Assembly: GCA_023391275.1 (NCBI GenBank) | Contig: JAEWBE010000127.1 | Location: 1-64,000, forward strand | DNA length: 64,000 nt | Direction of reading: 5' to 3' | Source: Bacillota bacterium | GTDB lineage: Bacteria > Bacillota > Clostridia > Oscillospirales > Acutalibacteraceae | Part shown: piece by piece, positions 33,532 to 42,988 of the stretch | How the letters are laid out: the number at the start of each line of letters is the position of its first letter | Position numbering within the stretch: position 1 is the first letter of the stretch | Notes under the pieces: model-generated | Seen by the model: only the letters and a program-made list of their open reading frames with translations | Told to the model about the DNA's origin: nothing | Databases searched by the model: none | Made by a program: the position numbers and the translations under genes

Positions 33532-35055
33532 ATGAGAACCGGATTCTTTATTCACAAGCTCTCGGGCGCGGTAGTTTCCATTGCCCTGCTGGCGCTGTTT
33601 GCCTCGGCAGGGGTAAGCGTCGGGCGCAGTCTTCCGGCCGCTGCGAACGGCGTGTCGGCATCACGGCAGGCTTCACGGGGGGAAGCGGGTTCCTATGTGA
33701 ATGCTTCGGCGGCAAGTTCGGGCCGGGCTTCCCTTTCCTCTGTTTTTGCCGCGGCTTCTTCCACCGCGGCGGCGGCAAGCTTTTCCTCTTCCGGCGGGCT
33801 TTTTGGAAGCTCCGGTTCCTCCTCCGCGCCGCCTGTTTCCGCGGGGAGCGGCATGGTTTCGAATCCGGCCTCCGTACCGTTCGGGGGCACCGTGTCGCAG
33901 TTGAACTCTTCCAGTGTACCGGATTCCTCAGTCACTCCGGCTTCTTCCGCTGCTTCGGTTTCCTCCGCCGTGCCGGCGGTTTCACCGCCGTTCACCCACC
34001 CGGCAAGGATGACGGTCGGTTATTACGGCGGGTGGGCTGCATACTCGGGATTCACGCCGAATAAAATCAGCGCTTCAAACATCAATATTCTGAATTATGC
34101 GTTTGCCAAAATCGGTCCGGATCTTAAAATTGCCGTTGGGGATTCCTACATAGACTATTCCAACTTCAGCCGGCTTAAAGCGCTGAAAAGTACTTATCGG
34201 GGGCTTCGAACCGTTATTTCGGTTGGCGGTTGGAGCGATTCGGGCCGGTTTTCCGACGCGGCCCTTACGGAATCCTCGCGGTCTGCTTTTGCGGACAGCG
34301 TGGTTGATTTTATCACGGCTTACGGTTTTGACGGCGTAGACATTGATTGGGAATATCCGACGGGGGGCGGCCTTTCCTCCAATATTTCCCGCCCGGCCGA
34401 CAGAACGAATTTCGGCCTTTTGCTGAAAACGCTGCGCAGCCGGCTGGACAGGCAGGGCGCCAAAGACAACAGGCACTATATTCTTTCGTTTGCGGGTGCT
34501 GCGAACAGCGGCTATGCAAACGGGGTAAATCTTGCCGAGCTTGCGAAATCGGTCGATTACGCAATGATTATGACTTATGACCTGCACGGCGGGTGGGATT
34601 CCTTCACGGATTTTAACGCGCCGCTTTACCCTCCTGCGGGTCAGTCCCCCCAGTATAAGGTCAGCGTTGACTCGGCGGTGCGCACCTGGCTGAGCTGCGG
34701 CTTCCCCGCCGGCAAGCTTGTGATGGGCGTGCCTTTTTACGGGTATGCGTATCAGGGGACGGCCAATACCGGTAACGGGCTCTGGCAGCACTTTTCCTCT
34801 GCTGCTCCCGTGTCATACGACGCCGTTCGGTCCAAGTATTACAGCAGCGTGTCCTATCAAAAGTTTTATGATTCTTCCGCGTTGGTTCCATCGCTGTTTA
34901 ACGGCTCCACTTTTATCAGTTATGACGATGTGTCTTCCATTCAGCGTAAAGCGCAGTATGCGGTGACGAAGCACCTGCTGGGTGTCGGCGCGTGGGAGCT
35001 TTCCTTTGATAAAAGCGGCGTTTTAATCAGCACGGTAAAAAAGGCGCTTGAATGA
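33532..35055 (+). CDS. Secreted GH18 family glycosidase (chitinase-like)
   Basis: After a signal peptide (about 1-35) comes a Ser/Ala-rich low-complexity stretch to residue 155 and then a GH18 barrel. Signatures are clear: VGYYGGWAAYSG (strand 1), ISVGGWSDSGRF, the catalytic DGVDIDWEYP with Glu as acid, MTYDLHGGWD and GVGAWELSFD at the end. Expected to cleave beta-1,4 bonds of chitin-like or peptidoglycan-like polymers outside the cell. ATG 33532 is preferred to GTG 33526 because AAGGTGAG lies at the right distance. The Ser/Ala linker probably spans the wall. Exact polymer unknown. Confidence 0.9.
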   Translation: MRTGFFIHKLSGAVVSIALLALFASAGVSVGRSLPAAANGVSASRQASRGEAGSYVNASAASSGRASLSSVFAAASSTAAAASFSSSGGLFGSSGSSSAPPVSAGSGMVSNPASVPFGGTVSQLNSSSVPDSSVTPASSAASVSSAVPAVSPPFTHPARMTVGYYGGWAAYSGFTPNKISASNINILNYAFAKIGPDLKIAVGDSYIDYSNFSRLKALKSTYRGLRTVISVGGWSDSGRFSDAALTESSRSAFADSVVDFITAYGFDGVDIDWEYPTGGGLSSNISRPADRTNFGLLLKTLRSRLDRQGAKDNRHYILSFAGAANSGYANGVNLAELAKSVDYAMIMTYDLHGGWDSFTDFNAPLYPPAGQSPQYKVSVDSAVRTWLSCGFPAGKLVMGVPFYGYAYQGTANTGNGLWQHFSSAAPVSYDAVRSKYYSSVSYQKFYDSSALVPSLFNGSTFISYDDVSSIQRKAQYAVTKHLLGVGAWELSFDKSGVLISTVKKALE

Positions 35056-35100
35056 GTTCGGAAAATTAATTATTTATTTTATTCCGTCAGGGAACACCTC

Positions 35101-35131
35101 TTGACTTACAGTGGGCTGTAAGGTTTAGAAT
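35101..35131 (+). promoter_or_regulatory. MerR-type promoter with 19-base spacer and central dyad
   Basis: TTGACT (35101-35106) and TAGAAT (35126-35131) are 19 bases apart instead of 17. In the spacer lies the dyad CTTACAG-tggg-CTGTAAG. Overlong spacer plus central dyad is the arrangement MerR-family activators act on. It drives the aldo/keto reductase gene at 35174. No merR gene is present in this window. Confidence 0.7.
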
Positions 35132-35173
35132 TTATTCATAAAATCAATAAAACTTTGAAAGAGGTGCACTTTA

Positions 35174-36106
35174 ATGAAAACAATTCAAATCGCAAACGGA
35201 GAGATTCAGGCGTCTGAAATTTCGCTCGGATGTATGAGAATAGCCGCGCTGTCCGAAAAAGATGCGGAAACTTTGGTTCAGACCGCGATGGACGAAGGTA
35301 TTGATTTTTTTGATCATGCCGACATTTATGCCGCCGGAAAATCCGAAGAAGTGTTCGCAAAGGCAGTGCACATGAGCCCGGCAGTTCGTGAGAAACTGAT
35401 CCTCCAGACGAAATGCGGTATTTGCCAGACCAACGGAAGCAATGTATGCTTTGATTTTTCCAAAAAGCACATTCTGGAATCGGTTGACGGCAGCCTGAAA
35501 CGGCTTCATACCGATTATGTTGATGTGCTGCTGCTGCACCGCCCGGACGCGTTGGTGGAGCCGGAAGAAGTGGCCGAAGCCTTTAACATCCTGCACAGCA
35601 GCGGAAAAGTCCGCTATTTTGGGGTAAGCAATCAAAAGCCCATGCAGATTGAACTGCTTAACAGGTACCTAAATCAGAAGCTCGTCATCAACCAGCTGCA
35701 GCTCAGCATCACGAACGCCTCCATGATGAGCAACGGTATTTATGTAAATATGGAAAATGACGGCGCTGTTGACAGGGACGGCAGCATCCTTGATTACTGC
35801 CGCCTGAAAGATATTACCATTCAGGCCTGGTCGCCGTTCCAGTATGGAATGTTTGCGGGGGTATTTCTCAACAATGAAAAGTTCCCAGAACTCAATCAAA
35901 AGATCGACGAGCTTGCCAAAGCCAAAGGAGTCCCGAACACCGCGATTGCCGTTGCATGGATTTTGCGGCATCCCGCCAAAATTCAGCCGATTGTCGGAAC
36001 CACCAACGCGGCGCGCCTGAAAGATATCTGCAAGGCCTCCACAATTGAACTGACAAGGCAGGAGTGGTACGAAATCTTCAATGCGGCGGGGAATATTCTT
36101 CCGTAA
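35174..36106 (+). CDS. Aldo/keto reductase
   Basis: The 310-residue protein is a complete AKR barrel. Catalytic tetrad elements appear as FFDHADIYAAGKSEEVF (Asp, Tyr), LQTKCGI (Lys) and LLHRPD (His), and the NADPH-binding end is IVGTTNAARLKDI. It is close in wording to E. coli YdhF-type oxidoreductases. It would reduce an aldehyde or ketone with NADPH. AAAGAGGTG lies upstream. The MerR-type promoter implies induction by a reactive compound such as an aldehyde or electrophile; the inducer is not known. Confidence 0.92.
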   Translation: MKTIQIANGEIQASEISLGCMRIAALSEKDAETLVQTAMDEGIDFFDHADIYAAGKSEEVFAKAVHMSPAVREKLILQTKCGICQTNGSNVCFDFSKKHILESVDGSLKRLHTDYVDVLLLHRPDALVEPEEVAEAFNILHSSGKVRYFGVSNQKPMQIELLNRYLNQKLVINQLQLSITNASMMSNGIYVNMENDGAVDRDGSILDYCRLKDITIQAWSPFQYGMFAGVFLNNEKFPELNQKIDELAKAKGVPNTAIAVAWILRHPAKIQPIVGTTNAARLKDICKASTIELTRQEWYEIFNAAGNILP

Positions 36107-36123
36107 AATATAAATATCAGACC

Positions 36124-36155
36124 AAAAGGAGCATGCCGGGGGTATGCTCCTTTTT
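36124..36155 (+). terminator. Rho-independent terminator
   Basis: AAGGAGCATGCC (36126-36137) pairs with GGTATGCTCCTT (36141-36152), then T run and pyrimidines. Confidence 0.8.
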
Positions 36156-36348
36156 CTTTCCGGCCGCTTACTGTGTCGCGGAACGGTATTTTTTGTTACA
36201 TATTTGGTACTGTTTTTTTATACTATATATGTTATAATAAATAATCAATATTTAACGGATGCAAATTTTACGAGGATTCCCTTTTTGTGTGGAACGCACG
36301 GTGCGCTGCCGGTACATTGCAGACTAATCGTCAGGAAGGTGTGGTGAA

Positions 36349-37686
36349 ATGAAGCTGAAAGCTGCCGCCATTGCGGTTTTATTGGCTTTTTTGCTGTCGG
36401 GCTGTTCGTTTGTCGGGCTTGACGCCCAAACGCTGATGCAGCCGCCGAAGCCGACCGGTGAAAAAGCGGATATCCACGCTCTTCTGGCAAGCAAGGCCGG
36501 CGATAAAATGACGCTGAAATATCCGCGCAGCGGCGATTACCGTTCCGCGATTATTACCCACGACATCTGCGGCGATAAAAACGAAGAGGCTATGGCTATT
36601 TACCAGAAAGGGGACGAATCCACGGGAACCAATATCATGTTCATGAAAAAGGACGGCACATGGACGGATATGGGCTTTTTTAACAATCCTGCGGCGCAGG
36701 TGGACAAGGTTTGTTTCGGCGACCTGAACGGCGACGGCAAGGACGAAGTGATTGTCGGCTGGGGCAGCAGCCTGAATATTACCAGCACCATTTGCGTCTA
36801 CTATTATAAAAACGGAAAAATGAACGAGCTTAAGCTTGACCAGAACTACACCGAAATGGCGGTCATGGATTTTGACGGAAATGGCCGTGATGAGATTTTT
36901 ACAGCCAATGTGAGCGTGGGGGATGAACCCGCTCTTGCGCGGCTGTACGCTATCAAGGACAACGCCGCGGAGATGATCGGCTCCTGCCGGCTGGACAACG
37001 GGGTAAGCAAATATGCGTCCGTTCAGACGGGCCTGATCAATGAAAAGCAGAATGGCATTGTACTGGACGGTATTAAAAGTGCGAACTCGCTTGTTACCGA
37101 GGTGCTTTACTGGGATAAGGCCGGCAAAATGCTGAAGTCGCCGTTTTACGACCCAAAAACGCAAAGCGCCAACTACACGGCGCGCAGCACTTCCGTGGTG
37201 TCAAAGGATATTAACGGCGATAAAATTATCGAGGTTCCGGTTGTGAACCTGCTGCCCGGCTACACGGGAACAGCAACGGACGAAGCGGCCTACATTACCA
37301 ACTGGCACCGCTATGATACGCAGACCAACACCTTTATCCGCGTGATGAGCATGGTTTTAAATTATTCCGATGGTTACTGGTTCCTGATTCCCGATATCTG
37401 GCGCGGTAAAATTACGACAAAAACAGATACTGCCACGCGCACCATCACGTTTTACGAATGGGTCACGCCGAAAAAGAATGCTCCCGGCGTGCTGGGCGCG
37501 GCGCTTTTGAAGATACAGGTGTTTTCCCTCAAGGAATGGGAAGACGGGACGGGGACGTCCGGCTTTTTCAAACTGCTGGATTCCAACAATCTGGTGTTTG
37601 CGGCAAACTGTCCGTCCCCCCAGCGGCTCCTTTCCCTGAGTACGGCGGATGTAAAAGACAGCTTTAAATTGATCAACGCAGACTAA
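36349..37686 (+). CDS. Lipoprotein with FG-GAP/VCBS-like repeats
   Basis: Lipoprotein signal with LLSGC (Cys19). The 425-residue mature part contains calcium-loop-like repeats of the FG-GAP kind, such as GDLNGDGKDEVIVGWG, DFDGNGRDEIFTA and DINGDKIIEVPVV, so a beta-propeller fold is likely. It is encoded 20 bases before a response regulator and sensor kinase, suggesting it is an extracytoplasmic accessory to or target of that system. GGAAGGTG precedes ATG. Precise function unknown. Confidence 0.8.
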   Translation: MKLKAAAIAVLLAFLLSGCSFVGLDAQTLMQPPKPTGEKADIHALLASKAGDKMTLKYPRSGDYRSAIITHDICGDKNEEAMAIYQKGDESTGTNIMFMKKDGTWTDMGFFNNPAAQVDKVCFGDLNGDGKDEVIVGWGSSLNITSTICVYYYKNGKMNELKLDQNYTEMAVMDFDGNGRDEIFTANVSVGDEPALARLYAIKDNAAEMIGSCRLDNGVSKYASVQTGLINEKQNGIVLDGIKSANSLVTEVLYWDKAGKMLKSPFYDPKTQSANYTARSTSVVSKDINGDKIIEVPVVNLLPGYTGTATDEAAYITNWHRYDTQTNTFIRVMSMVLNYSDGYWFLIPDIWRGKITTKTDTATRTITFYEWVTPKKNAPGVLGAALLKIQVFSLKEWEDGTGTSGFFKLLDSNNLVFAANCPSPQRLLSLSTADVKDSFKLINAD

Positions 37687-37706
37687 AATATGACGGAGGG
37701 ACGGGT

Positions 37707-38411
37707 ATGAAAAAAATCCTTGTTGCCGAAGATGAACAGGCAATCCGCGAATTTGTAGTCATTAATCTGAAACGTGCCGGTTATGACTGCTATGAGGCGG
37801 CGAACGGGGAGGAAGCTCTCGAAATTTATAACCGGGAAAACGGAAACATCGACGTGGCCGTGCTGGATATTATGATGCCGGGCAAATACGACGGCCTCGC
37901 CGTCTGCAAGGAACTGCGGCAAAAGAGCGGTTCCATTGGCATCCTTCTTCTGACCGCGCGCACGCAGGAAATGGATAAGGTCAGCGGCCTGATGATGGGC
38001 GCTGACGACTATGTCACAAAGCCGTTCAGCCCCAGTGAGCTTGTGGCCAGGGTGGACGCGGTTTACCGCCGCGTGGCGCTGGAACAGATGAGGAACGAGA
38101 ATAATTTCAAAGAGGAAATCCGCTCGGGGGATTTTTCCCTCAATCTGCGCAACCGCACCCTGATGAAAAAAGGGGTGCCGATCGAGCTCACGCAGGTTGA
38201 ATTTCAGATTATGGAATATTTCTTTTCCAATCCCACTACGGCGCTTGACCGGACCGATCTTTTAAAACATGTATGGGGCGACGCTTACTTTGGTGAAGAA
38301 AAAATTGTGGACGTCAACATCCGCCGTCTGCGCATGAAAATCGAGGATGAACCGTCCAACCCGAAGCATATCGTGACGGTTTGGGGCCTGGGGTACAAGT
38401 GGGAATCCTGA
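37707..38411 (+). CDS. OmpR/PhoB-type response regulator
   Basis: Residues 1-120 form a receiver domain with the acidic pair AEDE, phospho-acceptor Asp54 in VLDIMMPG, and Lys105 in TKPFSP. Residues 135-234 form a winged-helix DNA-binding domain ending VTVWGLGYKWE. Length (234) is typical. It is coupled to the histidine kinase that starts 38 bases later. Genes under its control are not evident; the lipoprotein upstream is co-transcribed. Confidence 0.95.
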   Translation: MKKILVAEDEQAIREFVVINLKRAGYDCYEAANGEEALEIYNRENGNIDVAVLDIMMPGKYDGLAVCKELRQKSGSIGILLLTARTQEMDKVSGLMMGADDYVTKPFSPSELVARVDAVYRRVALEQMRNENNFKEEIRSGDFSLNLRNRTLMKKGVPIELTQVEFQIMEYFFSNPTTALDRTDLLKHVWGDAYFGEEKIVDVNIRRLRMKIEDEPSNPKHIVTVWGLGYKWES

Positions 38412-38449
38412 TTCATCTTTCATATTAAGGAAGGAAAGGGGAAAGCGGC

Positions 38450-39919
38450 ATGAAAACGACGGGCATTACAAGGCGCTGGCTGTTAAACAGCCTGGGCGTA
38501 ATCCTGCTTATTTTGGTAACGCTGATCCTCACGCTTTCCTTTGTAGTGCGCGGCTATGTTTATAACGGCATTCAGCAGGCGATCAACGGGCGTTCCGGCG
38601 AGCTGACCAACGTGTTTGCCGATTACGGAAGAAAATCACCGTCGGAATTCAGCACCGCCGCGCGGAATTATGTTGAAAATTTTCCGAATAAAGAGAGCAT
38701 GGAGCTGATGGTTTTCAACTCCAACGGTAAAATTATCATTACCTCCATTGGTTTTGCACCCGACCAGACTCAGCCGATGCCGGACTACAAGCTTGCCTTA
38801 AACGACGCGAACGGCTACGGCACTTGGACGGGCACGCTTACCAGCGGGGAAAAGGTGATGGCGGTGACCCGCGTTATGCGCAACGAGGTCGGCAGCTTTG
38901 TGGGCGCCCTGCGCTATGTGGTTTCCTTACAGCAGGCCGACAAGCAGGTGTTCCTCATTGTGGGGGCGCTGGTTTTGGCCGGGCTGCTGATTATTCTGTT
39001 CGTTATCGTATCCAGCTATTACTTTATGAATTCCATTATTACTCCGGTGAAGGAAATCGGCGCCACGGCCAAACGAATCGCGCAGGGCGATTTTAAGGCC
39101 AGAATTCAGAAGACCAACGATGACGAGGTCGGGCAGCTTTGCGACACCATTAATGAAATGGCGGTCGAACTGGGTGCGGCCGAGAAAATGAAAAATGATT
39201 TCATTTCATCCGTGTCCCACGAACTGCGCACGCCGCTTACTGCCATTAAGGGCTGGGCGGAAACCATGCAGGACGACGACATCGATCAGGAAACGCTTGA
39301 CCGGGGCATGGGCATCATTATTCATGAATCCGAGCGTCTTTCCGGCATTGTGGAGGAGCTTTTGGACTTTTCACGCATGCAGAGCGGGCGCATGACGCTG
39401 ATGATGGATAAAATCGATATCCTCGCGGAGCTGGGCGAGGCAGTTTACATGTTCAGCGAACGCGCCAAAACCGAGCAAAAGTTCCTGCTTTACGAGGAAC
39501 CCGCCATGCTTTCTCCGGTTTTGGGTGACATTAACCGGTTAAGGCAGGTGTTTGTCAATGTAATTGACAATGCTTTAAAATATACCAGCGAGGGCGGCAC
39601 AATCAGTGTGACGGTCGACGAGTCCGACGGGTTTATCCGCGTTGTAATCAGCGACAACGGCTGCGGTATTCCGGCGGAGCATCTGCCCAATGTGAAAAAA
39701 AAGTTTTACAAAGCAAACCAGACCATCCGCGGTTCGGGCATCGGCCTTGCGCTTGCCGACGAAATCATGGCGCTCCACTCCGGGCGGCTGGAGATTGAAA
39801 GCCACGAAAACGTGGGCACCGCGGTTACCATTGTGATCCCCACCCTGAAACAGCTTGAAAATAAATTTAAAGATACTCAAACGGGAAACGAAGAAAGGAA
39901 TTTCGAAAATAATGGCTAG
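38450..39919 (+). CDS. Membrane sensor histidine kinase
   Basis: Two membrane helices (about 11-34 and 167-192) bracket a 130-residue extracytoplasmic sensor region. HAMP follows (193-245), then HisKA with phospho-acceptor His257 in SSVSHELRTPL, and a HATPase domain with N box FVNVIDNALKYTSEGG, G1 DNGCGIP and G2 GSGIGLALA. All catalytic elements are present. It should phosphorylate the adjacent response regulator. The stop overlaps the start of the DUF1385 gene by eight bases. Confidence 0.95.
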   Translation: MKTTGITRRWLLNSLGVILLILVTLILTLSFVVRGYVYNGIQQAINGRSGELTNVFADYGRKSPSEFSTAARNYVENFPNKESMELMVFNSNGKIIITSIGFAPDQTQPMPDYKLALNDANGYGTWTGTLTSGEKVMAVTRVMRNEVGSFVGALRYVVSLQQADKQVFLIVGALVLAGLLIILFVIVSSYYFMNSIITPVKEIGATAKRIAQGDFKARIQKTNDDEVGQLCDTINEMAVELGAAEKMKNDFISSVSHELRTPLTAIKGWAETMQDDDIDQETLDRGMGIIIHESERLSGIVEELLDFSRMQSGRMTLMMDKIDILAELGEAVYMFSERAKTEQKFLLYEEPAMLSPVLGDINRLRQVFVNVIDNALKYTSEGGTISVTVDESDGFIRVVISDNGCGIPAEHLPNVKKKFYKANQTIRGSGIGLALADEIMALHSGRLEIESHENVGTAVTIVIPTLKQLENKFKDTQTGNEERNFENNG

Positions 39920-40865
39920 AGAAAAGACAAAGTGCATCACTTCCATCGGCGGTCAGGCATTAATCGAGGGCATCTTAATGCGCGGCCCCAAAAAAACGGA
40001 GATCGCCGTCCGCCTGAGCGACGGAACAATCTCCACCGAGGAAATGAAAACCGAGTTTATCCGGGATAAATATGGTTTTATGAAGTGGCCGCTGCTGCGC
40101 GGGATCGCCGGCATGATCGATTCCCTCAGTATGGGCTATAAGGCGCTTTCCCTGTCAATGGACAAGGCGGGAATCGAAGAAGAAGGGGAACCGTCCAAAT
40201 TCGACCTGTGGATTGAAAAAAAATTCGGCGATAAAATGATGAACGTGGTGATGGTGGCGGGCACGGTGCTGGGTCTGCTGCTTGCGGTTCTGCTCTTTTT
40301 TATGCTTCCGACCCTGATTTTTAACCTGGTGCGCGATTACGCCGTGGGTTCGGCCATTACTCCCTGGCGTTCCCTGATTGAAGGGGTTATGCGCATTGCG
40401 ATTTTTTTAGTTTACATAATTTTTTGTTCCCGTGTGCCGGAAATCAAGCGGCTGTTTGAGTATCACGGCGCGGAGCATAAAACTATTTTCTGCTACGAGA
40501 ACGACGAGGAACTTACCGTGGAGAACGTGCGCCGCCACAGCCGGTTTCATCCCCGCTGCGGAACCAGCTTTATTGTCATCATGCTGCTCCTGGGTATTAT
40601 CGTTGGCTTTTTTATTCCGTTCGGCAACCCGATTGTCAGAACGATTGTGAAAATCCTCTGCATTCCGCTCATTGTGGGGATCGGTTATGAGTTTATCCGC
40701 CTCTGCGGCAGGTACGACAATACGATGACCCACATTGTTTCCGCACCGGGGCTGTGGGTGCAGCGCATCACAACAAAAGAACCTGACGACAGCATGATCG
40801 AGGTGGCAATTGCCGCGATGAAAGCGGTTATTCCGGAAAACGGTGAGGATAAAATCAGTCTGTAA
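39912..40865 (+). CDS. DUF1385 family membrane protein
   Basis: A 317-residue protein with the family opening SIGGQALIEGILMRGP, about four membrane helices and the family motif HSRFHPRCGTSFIVIM with YHGAEHKTI before it. ATG 39912 follows GAAAGGAA and fits the family start; the frame is open further up to 39855. DUF1385 proteins are common in Gram-positive bacteria and usually lie beside prfA/prmC or rpmE; here prmC follows immediately. The His/Cys motifs suggest metal binding. Biochemical role is unknown to me. Confidence 0.85.
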   Translation: MAREKTKCITSIGGQALIEGILMRGPKKTEIAVRLSDGTISTEEMKTEFIRDKYGFMKWPLLRGIAGMIDSLSMGYKALSLSMDKAGIEEEGEPSKFDLWIEKKFGDKMMNVVMVAGTVLGLLLAVLLFFMLPTLIFNLVRDYAVGSAITPWRSLIEGVMRIAIFLVYIIFCSRVPEIKRLFEYHGAEHKTIFCYENDEELTVENVRRHSRFHPRCGTSFIVIMLLLGIIVGFFIPFGNPIVRTIVKILCIPLIVGIGYEFIRLCGRYDNTMTHIVSAPGLWVQRITTKEPDDSMIEVAIAAMKAVIPENGEDKISL

Positions 40866-40872
40866 GGAAGAA

Positions 40873-41742
40873 ATGCGGGATGGCTGGATGACACTGGGCG
40901 AAATTTACCGGCAGGGAAAAGGCGTTTTGAGCGGGGCGGGAAACGAAGCTCCCTCTTTTGACGCGGACTGCCTTTTTCAGAAGGCCTTTGGCCTTGACCG
41001 GCAGGGGCGCGTTCTGCACTCCGGTGAGCCGGCCGGCGACACAAGCGCACGGGAATATATGCGGTACATTGAAGAACGCGCTTCTGGCAGACCGCTCCAG
41101 TATATTTTAGGCATCTGGCCGTTTCTGGGGCTGAATCTGCGTGTGGGGGAAGGCGTTCTGATTCCGCGCGAGGAAACAGAATTGCTGGTGCACACGGCGG
41201 TTCAAATGCTGCAGGATACCCCAAAGCCTGAAGTGCTTGACCTCTGTGCGGGAACGGGCGCCGTTTCGTTCGGGCTTGCCTCCCTCGTTAGGTCGGCGCG
41301 AATCACCGCAGCGGAGCTTTACGACGAAGCGTTTGGCTATTTAACCCTGAATAAAAAGGAAACAGGCTTTGAAAATGTAGCGCCTATGCGGCTTGATGTG
41401 CTGGATGCGCAAAGTGCGGAACTGTTTTCCGATTTGGACTGTATTGTTTCCAATCCGCCGTATATCGAGCGGGACGACCTGCCCGTACTCCAGCAGGAGG
41501 TGCAACGTGAACCGCGCACGGCGCTGGACGGCGGCGCTGACGGCCTTGTCTTTTACCGGGCGATTGCGGCCCTTTGGCTTCCCAGGCTGAAACCGGGCGG
41601 CACGGCCGCGGTAGAGGTCGGTGAAAATCAGGCGCGCACAGTTGCGGAACTGTTTCAAAACGCCGGGCTTTCCCGGCTTCAGATTTACCGGGATTTTAAT
41701 GGCATTGAACGGGTGGTGGCCGGAATTTGGAAAAGATGGTAA
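40873..41742 (+). CDS. prmC: Release factor glutamine methyltransferase PrmC
   Basis: SAM-dependent methyltransferase with motif I VLDLCAGTGAVSFGLA and the catalytic NPPY in IVSNPPYIERDDL. The N-terminal helical domain (about residues 1-90) contacts release factors, and RPLQYILG is its usual end. It methylates the Gln of the GGQ motif in RF1/RF2. ATG 40873 lies close behind AAGGA; ATG 40888 would give the more usual N-terminus MTLGEIYRQG and is a real alternative. It is next to DUF1385, as in many Clostridia. Confidence 0.92.
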   Translation: MRDGWMTLGEIYRQGKGVLSGAGNEAPSFDADCLFQKAFGLDRQGRVLHSGEPAGDTSAREYMRYIEERASGRPLQYILGIWPFLGLNLRVGEGVLIPREETELLVHTAVQMLQDTPKPEVLDLCAGTGAVSFGLASLVRSARITAAELYDEAFGYLTLNKKETGFENVAPMRLDVLDAQSAELFSDLDCIVSNPPYIERDDLPVLQQEVQREPRTALDGGADGLVFYRAIAALWLPRLKPGGTAAVEVGENQARTVAELFQNAGLSRLQIYRDFNGIERVVAGIWKRW

Positions 41743-41754
41743 AACATTTGTTCG
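41741..41754 (+). promoter_or_regulatory. Candidate LexA (SOS) box upstream of recA
   Basis: AAAACATTTGTTCG differs from the palindromic Gram-positive LexA site CGAACATATGTTCG at three positions and keeps the AAC/GTT core. It lies 20 bases before the recA -35 and overlaps the prmC stop codon. Confidence 0.5.
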
Positions 41755-41773
41755 AATTTTAGCGCTCCGTGTA

Positions 41774-41802
41774 TTGATTTTGTACGTGAAATCGGATATA
41801 AT
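41774..41802 (+). promoter_or_regulatory. recA promoter
   Basis: TTGATT (41774-41779), 17-base spacer, TATAAT (41797-41802). Transcription would begin near 41809, about 68 bases before the recA ATG. Confidence 0.75.
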
Positions 41803-41876
41803 TTGTTTATTCGTGATAAGACGTAAATGCCGCGGCGAACATTGCGGCGGCTTGAATGAAAACCGGAGGGATTGTT

Positions 41877-42986
41877 ATGGTGACGGATAAGAAAACAGCA
41901 TTGGAAACGGCGCTGATGCAGATTGAAAAGCAGTTCGGCAAAGGCGCGGTCATGCGTTTGGGTCAAAACGAGGCAATGCATGTGGAGGCAATTCCGACCG
42001 GTTCGCTTTCGCTCGACCTTGCGCTTGGCATCGGCGGGCTTCCGCGCGGCCGTATTGCCGAGATTTACGGACCGGAAAGTTCCGGTAAGACTACCCTTGC
42101 CCTGCATTGCATTGCAGAGGGACAGAAAAACGGCGGCAACGCGGCGTTTATCGATGTGGAACATGCGCTTGACCCCGTCTACGCCCGTGCATTGGGCGTT
42201 GACGTGGATTCCCTGCTGGTTTCCCAGCCGGACACCGGCGAACAGGCACTCGAAATTACCGAAGCGCTGGTGCGCTCCGGCGCAATCGACGTGATTGTCA
42301 TCGACTCCGTCGCCGCTCTGGTTCCGCGCGCTGAAATTGAAGGGGAGATGGGCGACAGCCATGTCGGACTGCAGGCTCGCCTGATGAGTCAGGCGCTGCG
42401 CAAGCTGGCGGGTGCGATTTCCAAATCCAACTGTATCGCCATTTTTATCAATCAGCTGCGTGAAAAAGTCGGCGTGATGTACGGCAGCCCGGAGGTTACC
42501 CCCGGCGGCCGCGCCCTGAAATTCTACGCTTCCGTCCGGATTGACATTCGTAAAATTGAAACCCTGAAAAGCGGCACCGAGCAAATCGGTTCGCGCACGC
42601 GCGCCAAAGTGGTGAAAAATAAGATCGCCCCGCCGTTCCGCGAGGCGGAATTTGATGTCATGTACGGAAGAGGCATCTCCCGCGAGGGCGAGCTGCTTGA
42701 TTTGGCTGCCAAGCTGGAAATTATCCAGAAAAGCGGCGCGTGGTTCTCGTTTAAGGAAAACCGGCTCGGGCAGGGCCGCGACAATGTTAAAATTTTTCTT
42801 GCCGAACATAAGGATGTTGCGGATGAAATTGAAGCGCTGGTCAAGGAGAATATCAATAAGCTCTATACCAAAGTTTCCCCTGCGCCTGCCGCCGCGGCAA
42901 AGCCGATTGAGGTTGCGCCCCCGGCCCCCGTTAAAGCAAGCCCGCGCGGGAAAAACGCCAGCATCGACATTGCCGCGGACGATTAA
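41877..42986 (+). CDS. recA: Recombinase RecA
   Basis: Classic RecA of 369 residues. Walker [20 protein letters not shown], the Walker B region [12 protein letters not shown], loop L1/L2 region [24 protein letters not shown] split over its usual spacing, and [12 protein letters not shown]. The C-terminal tail is rich in Pro/Ala/Lys. ATG at 41877 follows GGAGGGATTG; the longer frame from 41856 overlaps this site. It forms filaments on single-stranded DNA for homologous recombination and stimulates LexA cleavage. The gene has its own promoter and is followed after two bases by recX. Confidence 0.97.
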   Translation: MVTDKKTALETALMQIEKQFGKGAVMRLGQNEAMHVEAIPTGSLSLDLALGIGGLPRGRIAEIYGPESSGKTTLALHCIAEGQKNGGNAAFIDVEHALDPVYARALGVDVDSLLVSQPDTGEQALEITEALVRSGAIDVIVIDSVAALVPRAEIEGEMGDSHVGLQARLMSQALRKLAGAISKSNCIAIFINQLREKVGVMYGSPEVTPGGRALKFYASVRIDIRKIETLKSGTEQIGSRTRAKVVKNKIAPPFREAEFDVMYGRGISREGELLDLAAKLEIIQKSGAWFSFKENRLGQGRDNVKIFLAEHKDVADEIEALVKENINKLYTKVSPAPAAAAKPIEVAPPAPVKASPRGKNASIDIAADD

Positions 42987-42988
42987 GT

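Noticed and set aside
33522..34064. 180-codon plus-strand frame rich in Cys and Phe over the start of the GH18 gene
   Set aside because: It is the alternative frame of the Ser/Ala-rich repeat-like region; the GH18 frame carries the signal peptide and runs into the catalytic barrel.
41685..42809. 374-codon open frame antisense to recA and the prmC end
   Set aside because: recA is beyond doubt on the plus strand and the antisense translation has no domain features.
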